Source: a virus. Taken from it: 43,410 bases of DNA. Positions 23,428 through 31,996 of the stretch are shown here, piece after piece. Position numbers and translations under genes: made by a program. Location of the stretch: positions 1 to 43,410 of the IMG/VR virus record IMGVR_UViG_3300046328_000140. One strand, given 5' to 3'. The notes under the pieces were generated by a model. The model had not been told where the DNA came from, made no database searches, and was given only the letters and a program-made list of their open reading frames with translations. Every line of letters starts with the position of its first letter. Positions within the stretch are counted from its first letter, which is position 1.

Positions 23428-23883
23428 ATGCCTATTACTTTTGATCCAGCTAATAAACGAATAATTCTGGATACTACAGCAGTAACCGCTAGTGAAATCT
23501 GGGTAGCTTGGATTGATTGGGTAGTAGCTTCTGATAATTCAAAGTACCTTCCTGCACTTAAACAGATCGGTGGAGATGCTTTGGGGGCTGGTTTACTGAT
23601 TCCTCCTTATATTTTCTTGTTAAATAACTGGAGAGTTAGGCCTAAAGAAGAGGATCATGACTTAACTATTACAGGTAATCTTTTCGTTGAAGGAGGTGGA
23701 GTTCCTGTAGTGAGAACACTAGGTCCATACCAAATTAATGTAAATTACACAGTACCAGTACAAGCACAAGGTATCTCCACTTCAGGTAGTACATTAACTG
23801 CTGCTGAAGTTGCTACAGCTACATGGTCGCACCCTTTCGTATCTAAACTATTAACAGTAGCTAAATTCCTAGGATTAAAGTAA
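23428..23883 (+). CDS. Structural-group protein, 151 aa
   Basis: Very strong ribosome site (AAGGAGGTTACA). ITFDPANKRIILDTTAVTAS, then EIWVAWIDWVVASDNSKYLP, and LFVEGGGVPVVRT give a beta-strand-rich protein that probably interacts with the two large proteins upstream. It ends the transcription group; a late promoter begins 32 bases later. No named family. Confidence 0.7.
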   Translation: MPITFDPANKRIILDTTAVTASEIWVAWIDWVVASDNSKYLPALKQIGGDALGAGLLIPPYIFLLNNWRVRPKEEDHDLTITGNLFVEGGGVPVVRTLGPYQINVNYTVPVQAQGISTSGSTLTAAEVATATWSHPFVSKLLTVAKFLGLK

Positions 23884-23914
23884 ATAGTACTTGACATTCT
23901 GTAATTTAGTATTA

Positions 23915-23949
23915 TTTCACTAGCAAATATTAGTAACGTGTGCTATAAT
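23915..23949 (+). promoter_or_regulatory. Late-type promoter, copy 2
   Basis: TTTCACTAGCA (23915-23925), 15 bases, TGCTATAAT (23941-23949). Identical spacing to the copies at 10272 and 31885. It starts the capsid block (protease, scaffold, decoration, major capsid). A TTGACA at 23891-23896 upstream may be a further -35 but has no matching -10. Confidence 0.85.
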
Positions 23950-23994
23950 TAAATCCATAGCATTTGTTATATCATTTTTCACTAAAGGATAACA

Positions 23995-24759
23995 ATGGAA
24001 GATAAGAAATACCAGTGCACCCAAGCAGTTAGTAATAACATGCAACGAGGTATAGCACTGAAGAATAAGTACTCAACAAGGGACAGTATTAATTACTTAA
24101 ACACCGTTGAGACTGTTAATAAAGCACAAGGTATCCTAGATACTGGTTTCACCTTAGATGCTGTAAAACTCATGTACAGTACTTTGACTAAACTAGAGAA
24201 GTCCGTGGATTTCAGGCGCAGGTTAGAGGATAAAGGACCTACTGAAGATATTATCAAGTTCTATGCTTTCGGTGGATCAAGCGGTCTAGCGTGGTCTAGG
24301 ATGATTCTAAAGGACGAAGGTATCTTGAAGAGTTATACGAAGCCTATTACACCCGAGATGATCAATCAAGATGGGGATGATAAGACATTCGGTAAAATGC
24401 CAGTGAATAAATCCTTGAATGAAGAACTGATGCAGGTTACTTATGTAGCAATGAAACCTGGTGTGGATTTGCATTACGATGAAGTAACCCTAGAAGATAT
24501 TAGGTTAGCTAAGGAATCGTTCAATAAGTCTCTTATGCGTGCAAATATGTTTCATATGGTAATGACTGATTCATTTAGCATAATCGAGAGTTATCTAGCA
24601 CCTACTACTATGATATTGAATAAAAGCGTAGTAGAACAAGGAGAATGGTTAGTGACACTTCAGGTTCATTCAGAAGATGTTTGGAACATGATTAAGAATG
24701 ATGAGATCACAGGCGTAAGCATCGGTGCAATGGCATCAGTAGAGAACCTAGAAGATTAA
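23995..24759 (+). CDS. Prohead protease, XkdF-like
   Basis: 254 residues. N-terminal half: AVSNNMQRGIALKNKYS and FYAFGGSSGLAWSRMIL match the extra domain often fused to these proteases. C-terminal half: YVAMKPGVDLHYDEVTLEDI, then NMFHMVMTDSFSIIESYLAP and KNDEITGVSIGAMASVE match the XkdF-type (S78-like) serine protease; His187 and Ser242 are the likely active residues. It would cut the scaffold and capsid during head maturation. It is directly upstream of the scaffold gene. Confidence 0.87.
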   Translation: MEDKKYQCTQAVSNNMQRGIALKNKYSTRDSINYLNTVETVNKAQGILDTGFTLDAVKLMYSTLTKLEKSVDFRRRLEDKGPTEDIIKFYAFGGSSGLAWSRMILKDEGILKSYTKPITPEMINQDGDDKTFGKMPVNKSLNEELMQVTYVAMKPGVDLHYDEVTLEDIRLAKESFNKSLMRANMFHMVMTDSFSIIESYLAPTTMILNKSVVEQGEWLVTLQVHSEDVWNMIKNDEITGVSIGAMASVENLED

Positions 24760-24767
24760 GGAACCAA

Positions 24768-25814
24768 ATGGAACAACGTAAAGCAAAAAGAAAATTGAGC
24801 AGTATTGATTTCTCAGGGAGTGAATCACATATGGCTCTTGTACATAAAGATCAGGGTGGTCCCGCTTCAGGTGCTGCCTATAAACTTGTGTTAAAAGCGG
24901 TACGACTATCTGAAGATCAAATTGAAACTATCGCTAAATCAGGAGTTACCTTAGAGGTTAATGACTACGTTCAGAAATTCTTCACTGAATACAATAATAA
25001 CACAGAAGTCCTAGCAAAAGCACTTGGTTCTCCTGAGTCTGATTTGATTGGTTACGATGATTTTATTACTTCTAGGATTGAATCCATTGATGTACTAAAA
25101 GCACTCCAAGATACTGATCAAGTTAGTACTGTTCTATCAGAACTAGAAGCTGACGAGTATATGTCGTTTATTAAGAATCAAGCTACCTTAGAAAAAGCAT
25201 TCAATGTAATTGAAAAGCAAGCTAAGCAAGCTAAGCAAACAAAAGAACAACCCGTGATTAAATCACAGGAAACCGAATCCGAATTAGTGGTGAAAACTAC
25301 TGAGACAGATACCTCACATGTCGTGCACGAGGTTAGTGAGGTTAAATCCTCAGTTATTACCAACAAGTCAAAGGAACCAAATATGACGAAAGAAATCAAG
25401 GTGGATGAACCCACTAAGATTGAAAAATCAGCTACAGAACTGAGCCTAGAACTACTCCAGAAATCATTTGATGAATCCCGAGTTGAACTGCAAAAGGCAC
25501 AAGAGCTTATCGCTGAATTCAAGAAAGAAAAACAAGAGCAAATCCAAAAGTCCAAGACTGCACAATTCGCAGCAGTAATCAAGGATGAGAAGATTCTAGC
25601 ACCTATTGTTAAGGCTGCATTGACTCTTGAGTCAGAGGATGATTTTACTGCGTTTCTCGCAGCCGTTACATCCATGCAAACCAATATTGAAACTACTCAG
25701 GGTTTTATTGAGAAGTCCGCATTGTTCCAAGAGCAAGGCGCAAGTACTTCCGAAGAGCCAAAAGAAAAGGAAAGTGCAGTTGCGCGTATCCTTAAGTCAA
25801 AACAAACTAAATAA
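24768..25814 (+). CDS. Capsid scaffold-like protein
   Basis: 348 residues. IDFSGSESHMALVHKDQGGP near the N terminus is typical of proteins next to XkdF-like proteases. From about 145 the chain is Lys/Glu-rich; 215-275 (ELLQKSFDESRVELQKAQEL) is a clear coiled coil. The end, SAVARILKSKQTK, resembles the helical C termini of scaffold proteins that contact the capsid. It would shape the prohead and be removed by the protease encoded just upstream. Confidence 0.8.
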   Translation: MEQRKAKRKLSSIDFSGSESHMALVHKDQGGPASGAAYKLVLKAVRLSEDQIETIAKSGVTLEVNDYVQKFFTEYNNNTEVLAKALGSPESDLIGYDDFITSRIESIDVLKALQDTDQVSTVLSELEADEYMSFIKNQATLEKAFNVIEKQAKQAKQTKEQPVIKSQETESELVVKTTETDTSHVVHEVSEVKSSVITNKSKEPNMTKEIKVDEPTKIEKSATELSLELLQKSFDESRVELQKAQELIAEFKKEKQEQIQKSKTAQFAAVIKDEKILAPIVKAALTLESEDDFTAFLAAVTSMQTNIETTQGFIEKSALFQEQGASTSEEPKEKESAVARILKSKQTK

Positions 25815-25826
25815 AAGGAATATAAC

Positions 25827-26228
25827 ATGAGCGTAATTGCAACTGATACACTGCGTATCTCTAATCTTGTCAAGATGGAATTCAAGCCCGAATTGGGCTA
25901 TTGCCGTGAAGTCGTGACCGTTAATGAAGCTGCTGCTAAGACCTATGTGGTCGGTACGTTGCTTGGTAAAGTAACTGCTGATGGTAAGTACAAAATCGCT
26001 GTACAAAGTGCTGTGGACGGTTCTGCTGTCGCTGCTGCTATCGTACTAGCCGATGCTTCTATCGCTGCTACTACCGATACTAAACTCGTGGTTCTCACAC
26101 GCGGCCCCGCTAGTATTAGCGTTGGTGGCCTTGTGCTTGATGCTACGTACGATCTGGACGCTGAAAAAGCTGTAGTTTATGCTGCTCTTGAAGCCAAGGG
26201 TATCCAAGTGCTTAACAAAGCTGCTTAA
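25827..26228 (+). CDS. Head decoration protein, lambda gpD-like
   Basis: 133 residues. GYCREVVTVNEAAAKTYVVG, then VLADASIAATTDTKLVVLTR and GPASISVGGLVLD match the D-type decoration fold that caps capsid three-fold sites. Strong AAAAGGAATATAAC start. It is directly before the major capsid gene, the standard arrangement, and shares its high-expression codon use. Confidence 0.87.
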   Translation: MSVIATDTLRISNLVKMEFKPELGYCREVVTVNEAAAKTYVVGTLLGKVTADGKYKIAVQSAVDGSAVAAAIVLADASIAATTDTKLVVLTRGPASISVGGLVLDATYDLDAEKAVVYAALEAKGIQVLNKAA

Positions 26229-26242
26229 TCAATAATAATAAT

Positions 26243-26260
26243 GGCCGGTTAGTACCGGCC
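26243..26260 (+). other. Strong hairpin between decoration and capsid genes
   Basis: GGCCGGT (26243-26249) and ACCGGCC (26254-26260) pair perfectly around TAGT. No T run follows, so it more likely marks an RNA processing or stability element upstream of the capsid ribosome site than a terminator. Confidence 0.65.
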
Positions 26261-26280
26261 TGTTAAAAGGAAAATACAAA

Positions 26281-27309
26281 ATGGCTATTATTCGCTCATA
26301 CACTAACGCTTTTGAAGTAGTAGATTATACTCAAGAACTTCAAATCGTTCCTAACTCATGGACCCTCCTGAATGAATCTGGTTTGTTCTCCGAAGAGTTC
26401 CTGAGTACTAACACTGTTACCTTTGAAGAGTCAGCACAAACTCTGGGCTTGATCGGTGATCAGTTCCGTGGTGCTAAACCACAGGCTAATAAGGATGACA
26501 ATCGTAAGATTCGTTCTTACCCTATTGCGCACTTTCCAATTGTGGACGCTGTTAAACCAGAAGATATTCAGGGTAAACGTGCTTACGGTTCTAACGATAT
26601 GGCTGAAACTGAAGCTGCTGTCATCGCTCGTAAGATGGAACGTATTCGCCGGAATATGGACATTACTATGGAAGTCGGTCGTTTTAGCTTGCTGACTAGC
26701 TTGAACCTCTATGCCCCGAACGGTACTGTTTCTGGTAATCTTGCAACTGATTTTGGTATCACTCAGACCTCCACCGACTTCGTGTTGGGAACTGCAACAA
26801 CTGACATTGTTGCCAAGGTTGAAACTGTTATTGCTTCTATGCAAGATAACGCAAACAGTGGTGATGTAATCACTGGTATCATTGCTTACTGCTCTCCTGA
26901 GTGGTTTGCTAAGTTGATCTCTCACGCTAAGGTTGTTGAGGCGTACAAGTATTTCTCTGCTACTGAAGGTCAGATGATTCAGCGTAATCGCGCTGGTGGT
27001 AATAACGGACTGTATCGTGAATTCACCTATGCTGGTATTCGCTTCGTTGAAGTTCGTACAGTACTAGCTGGTCAGCGTCTGATCCCTGCTGGTGAAGTTG
27101 TGTTCGTTCCTACTGGCACTACAGATACATTCGTGTCATATTTCGGTCCAGCTAACCGTATGGACTTCGTGAATACTACGGCAGAGCGTGGGTACATGTG
27201 GACATACCGTGATCCTAAAGGTAATGGTATTGATATTGACGGCGAGTTCAATGTGACTCATATGTGCCGTAAGCCTCAGCTTATTGTTAAAGGTACTACC
27301 TCTAACTGA
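26281..27309 (+). CDS. Major capsid protein, lambda gpE-like HK97 fold
   Basis: 342 residues. YTQELQIVPNSWTLLNESGL, RSYPIAHFPIVDAVKPEDIQ, YFGPANRMDFVNTTAERGYM and PKGNGIDIDGEFN identify the gpE family. It forms the icosahedral shell. No signal of a cleaved N-terminal scaffold domain is present, so its scaffold is the separate gene upstream. AAAAGGAAAATACAAA precedes the ATG. A downstream hairpin (27343-27367) follows. Confidence 0.93.
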   Translation: MAIIRSYTNAFEVVDYTQELQIVPNSWTLLNESGLFSEEFLSTNTVTFEESAQTLGLIGDQFRGAKPQANKDDNRKIRSYPIAHFPIVDAVKPEDIQGKRAYGSNDMAETEAAVIARKMERIRRNMDITMEVGRFSLLTSLNLYAPNGTVSGNLATDFGITQTSTDFVLGTATTDIVAKVETVIASMQDNANSGDVITGIIAYCSPEWFAKLISHAKVVEAYKYFSATEGQMIQRNRAGGNNGLYREFTYAGIRFVEVRTVLAGQRLIPAGEVVFVPTGTTDTFVSYFGPANRMDFVNTTAERGYMWTYRDPKGNGIDIDGEFNVTHMCRKPQLIVKGTTSN

Positions 27310-27336
27310 TAATTTAACCTAGAAATAGGTTTTATA

Positions 27337-27372
27337 CTGCAAGAAATTCTCATAAGGAGTTTCTTGTGTTAT
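27337..27372 (+). terminator. Hairpin after the capsid gene
   Basis: CAAGAAA pairs with TTTCTTG at about 27340-27367, with an inner CTC/GAG helix around ATAA. A TGTTATAAT directly follows, which could also be an extended -10 promoter for the endonuclease gene. It may reduce transcription past the capsid gene. Confidence 0.5.
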
Positions 27373-27385
27373 AATCAATTTAACT

Positions 27386-27470
27386 TGCAGTCTGGTTGCA
27401 GCCAGATACTACATCTCGAACGAATCCTGCAAGGTTCTTCTGCTTTGTTGAGCAGATAGGGATACCCATT
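27386..27470 (+). other. Structured leader before the zinc-ribbon nuclease
   Basis: CTTGCAG and CTGCAAG form an outer helix enclosing TCTGG/CCAGA; a second hairpin TCTGCT/AGCAGA follows, then GGGATACCC. The overall plan resembles the two RNA motifs at 11688 and 15907 but neither sequence nor spacing matches. Confidence 0.45.
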
Positions 27471-27493
27471 GACCTTAACAACAAAAGGTAAAT

Positions 27494-28786
27494 ATGATAA
27501 ATAAACAGATGCTTGACATCTTTAATAATAGTAAGAAATCTGTAATAACAGATAATGTTAAAATTAAAGTTGAAAACGGAATACTGAACGCAGGATATCA
27601 ACTTAAAGTTGAGTGGGACTACTCAATAATAGTGAAAGAAAATCGTAGGTTACTTGTAACATGCTTAAAAGATGGGAATCAGCTTTACAGATCACTTAAT
27701 GACCTCATGAAAGGTAAATATGAGTGTAATGTTTGCATTAAACAGAAATGGGAATCCTTAGCTAAAAGTAAGAATTATTTACTCATTGATAGAACAGATA
27801 AAACAACTGTTGAACTAGAATGCAAAGTTTGTAACGTAAGGTCATTTCGCCCTGTTACAAACCTTCTTGGTGCTAAGAATATTAACTGTGTAAATTGTCA
27901 AGTTTCGCGTTATAAGATATGTGCGTCTAATTGCAATCTTACTTATATTTCCAGTGTTACTCGTAGACCTCAAGTGGATATCACTGTAGAGTGTAATTTC
28001 TGTTCAAACACTTATGTGACCACTAATACTGTGTTGCTAAAATTACAGAAAAACAACTGCCAATTTTGTGAACAATCTAGATTACTAAAGAATGTTGAAT
28101 TAAAAGGTTGGAATTATTTTGGACTTGTAGATAAATTAAAACATCGTTTACACTGTAAAGTGTGTGACTTTAAAAGAGATGTTACAACTGGTGCAATAAA
28201 TTGTGACAGTGATATAATTTGCAAGCTATGCAGATTAAATAAATATACTGCATTTTGTGCAAGTAAAAATTGCAAATTTATCAGAGTAGATAAGGAGCCT
28301 AAAAAGGCAGCGGTGGTGGTGTTTATCAACCCAAAAGGGGAAGAAATGACTACTGACCTCGGTAGCCTTTCTTCTGGGAAATTTGCAACCTCTGAAGATA
28401 ATCATTGGAATTTACCATATCAAGTCTATATCATAACCACGAAATATAACGAGTCTCTTTACTACAAGATCGGTATAGCACAGTATGCTACTCATAGAGC
28501 TAAGGAATTAATGATCTCTGGAAATTACTGTGTTGAGGTATTAGGAAAATTCAGGAATAGATGGTTAGCTTTTGAAGCTGAACAGCACCTGCACAACTTA
28601 TTTAAAGAATACTCTATTCATCGTAAAGATGTTGAACCACTTACGTCAAAGGTTATCACTAGACCAAATAAAACTGAAGTTTTAGATGGTAGTACAGAGT
28701 GGTTTAAAAACTTAGATATACTTACAGTTAAAAAAGAATTTGAGGATAAATATGGCTTGGACAGATATACAGAAAATCAAGATTGA
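27494..28786 (+). CDS. Zinc-ribbon GIY-YIG endonuclease
   Basis: 430 residues. Residues 70-265 hold seven CxxC pairs (CNVC, CKVC, CVNC, CNFC, CQFC, CKVC, CKLC), a chain of small zinc ribbons for sequence-specific DNA binding. Residues 308-400 show a GIY-YIG-like fold: YQVYIITTKYNESLYYKIGI with AQYATHRAKELM, then AFEAEQHLHNLFKEYS for the Arg and Glu positions. It is a free-standing homing endonuclease, inserted between the major capsid gene and the head completion gene. Its last 35 bases overlap the next gene. Confidence 0.8.
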   Translation: MINKQMLDIFNNSKKSVITDNVKIKVENGILNAGYQLKVEWDYSIIVKENRRLLVTCLKDGNQLYRSLNDLMKGKYECNVCIKQKWESLAKSKNYLLIDRTDKTTVELECKVCNVRSFRPVTNLLGAKNINCVNCQVSRYKICASNCNLTYISSVTRRPQVDITVECNFCSNTYVTTNTVLLKLQKNNCQFCEQSRLLKNVELKGWNYFGLVDKLKHRLHCKVCDFKRDVTTGAINCDSDIICKLCRLNKYTAFCASKNCKFIRVDKEPKKAAVVVFINPKGEEMTTDLGSLSSGKFATSEDNHWNLPYQVYIITTKYNESLYYKIGIAQYATHRAKELMISGNYCVEVLGKFRNRWLAFEAEQHLHNLFKEYSIHRKDVEPLTSKVITRPNKTEVLDGSTEWFKNLDILTVKKEFEDKYGLDRYTENQD

Positions 28787-29189
28787 AGTTGGAGATATGG
28801 AACCAGCTTTTCCGTTACTCAGCGATGATACTTATGCTTATATTCTTGAGAAAAATAGTAATAATATTTCTCGTGCATCATTAGACGCTGCTAGAACTAT
28901 TTTAATGGTTTTATCTCAGCGTTCAGACGAGACAGTTGATATTTTCTCTATAAGGGGGTCTAAAACAGCGGAAACTTTCAGACTAGCTCTTCAGATGTAC
29001 TTAGCGAATCCATTGCTCAATCCAATCCTCCAGAATGTACGTGGATATGTTGGGGGTGTATCTAATTCCGATATGGAAGCTAACGATGCTAACCCAGACA
29101 ACAACACAGTACAGTCTCCTAGCTCCTACAACAGCTTTCCACTGCAAGGTAGTACATCGGTATTCCCTGTGGGTTATTTTAGCGTCTAA
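28752..29189 (+). CDS. Head completion protein (connector-like)
   Basis: 145 residues from the ATG at 28752, with GAGGATAAAT upstream. MAWTDIQKIKIEVGDMEPAF and LSDDTYAYILEKNSNNISRA, then AARTILMVLSQRSDETVDIF, match the helical head-tail adaptor proteins placed after the capsid gene in siphophages. The C-terminal 45 residues are low-complexity. The start lies inside the end of the endonuclease gene, so the insertion preserved its ribosome site. Confidence 0.75.
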   Translation: MAWTDIQKIKIEVGDMEPAFPLLSDDTYAYILEKNSNNISRASLDAARTILMVLSQRSDETVDIFSIRGSKTAETFRLALQMYLANPLLNPILQNVRGYVGGVSNSDMEANDANPDNNTVQSPSSYNSFPLQGSTSVFPVGYFSV

Positions 29190-29227
29190 GGTGGTTGTAT
29201 GACCTTACAGACATACAAGGAGCGTAT

Positions 29228-29581
29228 ATGAGCTTTCAATCAGCCGTTACATCCGCAATTACACGCCACGGTCTTCTGCTGAGTTATACATCAGTCACAA
29301 CTGGAGCTTATGACGTAGAAACTGGAGCACCAGCGATTACTCGTGTACTGTACTCTCTTTTGATGTATCCAAAGCAAATCATTGCTAACTCCTATAACTA
29401 CCCTTCACTCGTAGGTAAAGAATCCTCTATGTTCTATCTTAGTGCTGCTGGACTGGCGTTCACTCCTAAGATGAACGATGAGATTATCTATTCAGGGAAT
29501 ACCTACAGAGTTCAGTCCTATCAATCCCACGTAGCAAATGCTAGTACTGTCCTTTACAGGATTATCGCAGTAAGGGGTTAA
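29228..29581 (+). CDS. Head closure (neck) protein
   Basis: 117 residues from ATG 29228, chosen for AAGGAG 7 bases upstream; a TTG at 29195 is less convincing. MSFQSAVTSAITRHGLLLSY and LYSLLMYPKQIIANSYNYPS, then GNTYRVQSYQSHV, fit a beta-rich neck protein of the position between head completion and tail-terminator genes. Family assignment rests on gene order. Confidence 0.65.
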   Translation: MSFQSAVTSAITRHGLLLSYTSVTTGAYDVETGAPAITRVLYSLLMYPKQIIANSYNYPSLVGKESSMFYLSAAGLAFTPKMNDEIIYSGNTYRVQSYQSHVANASTVLYRIIAVRG

Positions 29582-29590
29582 GGGGTTAAT

Positions 29591-30076
29591 ATGCTTTCTA
29601 TTGACGTATCTAAGTTAATACTTGAGTTAAAAGAATACAAAGTAGATGTACAAAGAAGATTAGAGAATATGGTAAGTGGATTCTCTTATGAGTTAGCATT
29701 GACTGCTATTGATAACACTCCCCTTGGTGATTCCGAGGCTTATATCAAGCTCTATAAACGCAGAGAGAAAGCCTACGGGTTACTTCCAGAGGAAGGTCTA
29801 GCTAGAGGTGGATGGCAAGTATCTCTTGATGGTTCTTTGGACTTTCAACAGATATATGGCTCTGGCTCTGGAGATACTGCTGGTGCTGCTGTGAAGATTC
29901 ATATGATGAACTACAAGCTCGGTGAAGAAGTAATCATCGGTAATAAAGGGCCGTACATTAAGTACCTAGAGAATGGTAGTTCAACTACTCAAGCTCCTGA
30001 TGGTATTATGCAGCCAACAATAAATGACATAATGAGCGCACATAAGATTAGTCTAAACCGATACTACAACGAATAA
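29591..30076 (+). CDS. HK97 gp10-like neck/tail-completion protein
   Basis: 161 residues. GDSEAYIKLYKRRE and NKGPYIKYLENGSSTTQAPD followed by GIMQPTIND are the family signature. Proteins of this type join head and tail. It starts 9 bases after the neck gene and its stop is 8 bases before the next ATG. Confidence 0.85.
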   Translation: MLSIDVSKLILELKEYKVDVQRRLENMVSGFSYELALTAIDNTPLGDSEAYIKLYKRREKAYGLLPEEGLARGGWQVSLDGSLDFQQIYGSGSGDTAGAAVKIHMMNYKLGEEVIIGNKGPYIKYLENGSSTTQAPDGIMQPTINDIMSAHKISLNRYYNE

Positions 30077-30084
30077 GGGGCAAT

Positions 30085-30495
30085 ATGTCAGAAATACTGA
30101 ATATAAAGAAAGCAGCAGAACGAAAATTGTCCTTGATTACTCCAACCGTACCTACAGGATATGAAGCGGTTGATTTTAATCCTCCGGTTGATTCAATGTA
30201 CCAACGGTGTCAATTCAGGATTGACTCTCCTGATGACCCTAGTTTACCTGTTGGGTTCCACAGAGAACAAGTGCAGATGCAAGTGTTCGTTTGTGATATT
30301 AAAGGACACGGTACAGGTTTAGCTCTTGCTCGTAGTGAGTTGATCCGTAGTACTTTCAAACGAGGTCTAAGTATGATTGAAGGTAATGCACGGATTCGTG
30401 TCTTGACTACACCTCATATTGGTTCAGCATTCATATCAAATGATAGGGTGATTGTACCAGTGATGATCGAGTTAACTTGTGACATAGATACATAG
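30085..30495 (+). CDS. Tail terminator (gpU/DUF4128-like)
   Basis: 136 residues. PPVDSMYQRCQFRIDSPDDP, then QVQMQVFVCDIKGHGTGLAL and RVLTTPHIGSAFISNDRVIV suggest the terminator that caps the tail tube. Its place before the tube gene is standard. Confidence 0.75.
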   Translation: MSEILNIKKAAERKLSLITPTVPTGYEAVDFNPPVDSMYQRCQFRIDSPDDPSLPVGFHREQVQMQVFVCDIKGHGTGLALARSELIRSTFKRGLSMIEGNARIRVLTTPHIGSAFISNDRVIVPVMIELTCDIDT

Positions 30496-30512
30496 GTTAC
30501 TGAAAAGAATAC

Positions 30513-30586
30513 AGCCAGTTGGCTACGTATGAATTGCTCTAGGCAATTATGGCAGCTATGCCTGAATAGCATTATTTGCAAATAAT
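30513..30586 (+). other. Four hairpins upstream of the tail tube gene
   Basis: AGCC/GGCT (30513-30524), AATTGC/GCAATT (30532-30548), GGCA/TGCC (30551-30562) and the perfect palindrome ATTATTTGCAAATAAT (30571-30586) fill the 105-base gap. The last sits just before the AAGGAAAATATAA ribosome site. They could protect or regulate the mRNA of the abundant tube protein. Confidence 0.6.
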
Positions 30587-30600
30587 TAAGGAAAATATAA

Positions 30601-31818
30601 ATGGCAACAAAAGCAAAAGGCGTAAGTAAATTAGTCGCCTATAAGAAAGAAACTACTTTCGGTACAGCAGCCGGTACTTCTGGCGGTAAACTCCTACGTA
30701 GGACTACCGCTGATTTTACTAGTAATCGTGAAAGTTATGAATCCTCTGAGATTCGTGCTGATCGGCAAGTAGCTGATTTCCGTCTAGGTACTAAAAGTAC
30801 TGATGGCTCATTGTCTGGTGAATTGTCTCCGGGTTCTTACTCTGATCTGATTCAATCAGTCCTAGCTAAGGATTTCGCAGTCGGTGGTACAGCCGCTGCT
30901 ATCAGTGTTACTATTGCAGCTTCTGGTTCGTTCTTCACTTTGACTCGTGGTACTGGTTCTTACTTGACTGACAACTTCAAAGTTGGTGAAGTCGTTCGTA
31001 TGACTGGTGCTGGTTTGAACGTAGCTAACGTAGGTAATAACTGCCTAGTAGTCGCTGTGTCTGCACTCGTGTTGACTGTACGTGTTATCAGCGAAACTAC
31101 TCTCATTGCAGAAGGCCCGATTGCTACAGTTACTATTACTGCTGCTGGTAAAGAGTCTATTGTACCTTTGACTGGTCACACTGATGATTCTTACAGCGTA
31201 GAAGAGTTCTACTCTGATATTGCTCAATCAGAACTCCACACTGGTGTTAAGTTCGGTAACTTCTCAGTCAATGTGCCAGCTACAGGATTGGTTACTACTG
31301 ACTTTACAGCGATGGGTAAAGGGCTGGCTCTAACAGGTACTAGTGCTTATTTCGTAGCACCTGCTGCATTGTCCACGACTGGTGTAGTTGCTGCTGTTAA
31401 TGGTGCAGTTATTATCAACGGTTCAGCTACTACTGCTTGCGTGACTTCGTTTGATCTGTCAATTGACCGTGAAATGGAAGCATCTCAGTGTATCGGTTCT
31501 AACTCCGCAGAGGAAATTTTCACTGGTGTTATTCGTGCTACTGGTAATCTCTCCATGTATTTCGAAGACGGTGTTGTGCGTAGTCTCTTTGAGAATGAAT
31601 CACTGGTTACTCTGGTGTTGGCTCTCGCTACAGGCACTGAAAAAAATGCCGGCGTTATTACATTCACTATCCCTAAAGCAAAGCTTTCCAGCTTCTCTAA
31701 GGCAGATGGTTCAATGGGTATTACTGCTACTTCCGCATTCACTGCTATGTTGAATGATGTTAGCACTGCTGGTCTGCCATTGACTACTATCCAAGTTGTT
31801 GATACCGCTGTAGTTTAA
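30601..31818 (+). CDS. Major tail tube protein
   Basis: 405 residues. KLVAYKKETTFGTAAGTSGG, then LRRTTADFTSNRESYESSEI and DFRLGTKSTDGSLSGELSPG are typical of the phage tail tube (Phage_tube_2-like) family. The middle carries an Ig-like insertion (SVTIAASGSFFTLTRGTGSY). A terminator follows. One of the most abundant virion proteins. Confidence 0.88.
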   Translation: MATKAKGVSKLVAYKKETTFGTAAGTSGGKLLRRTTADFTSNRESYESSEIRADRQVADFRLGTKSTDGSLSGELSPGSYSDLIQSVLAKDFAVGGTAAAISVTIAASGSFFTLTRGTGSYLTDNFKVGEVVRMTGAGLNVANVGNNCLVVAVSALVLTVRVISETTLIAEGPIATVTITAAGKESIVPLTGHTDDSYSVEEFYSDIAQSELHTGVKFGNFSVNVPATGLVTTDFTAMGKGLALTGTSAYFVAPAALSTTGVVAAVNGAVIINGSATTACVTSFDLSIDREMEASQCIGSNSAEEIFTGVIRATGNLSMYFEDGVVRSLFENESLVTLVLALATGTEKNAGVITFTIPKAKLSSFSKADGSMGITATSAFTAMLNDVSTAGLPLTTIQVVDTAVV

Positions 31819-31834
31819 TAACTAGATGAATAAG

Positions 31835-31870
31835 CCCCGGATATCTTAAGTGATATCTGGGGTTTTCTAT
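31835..31870 (+). terminator. Terminator after the tail tube gene
   Basis: CCCCGGATATC (31835-31845) and GATATCTGGGG (31852-31862) with one G-T pair, loop TTAAGT, followed by TTTTCTATTT. Confidence 0.92.
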
Positions 31871-31884
31871 TTGAGCCTATCACA

Positions 31885-31919
31885 TTTCACTTGCATATTA
31901 ATACCCTCAATGCTATAAT
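31885..31919 (+). promoter_or_regulatory. Late-type promoter, copy 3
   Basis: TTTCACTTGCA (31885-31895), 15 bases, TGCTATAAT (31911-31919). Directly after the terminator, starting the chaperone and tape measure transcript. Same spacing as the copies at 10272 and 23915. Confidence 0.87.
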
Positions 31920-31996
31920 AGATTTTGACGAGATATACATCCAGTATACCTCAATTTAACCAAGGAATAAAACCCTGAACAATAAAGGAAATAACC

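Noticed and set aside
25178-25684. 168-codon ORF on the minus strand within the scaffold gene
   Set aside because: Arises opposite a repetitive Lys/Glu-rich coding region; Cys/Ser-rich sequence is typical of antisense shadows.
26431-26925. 164-codon ORF on the minus strand within the capsid gene
   Set aside because: Antisense to a well-supported major capsid gene, with no start signal.
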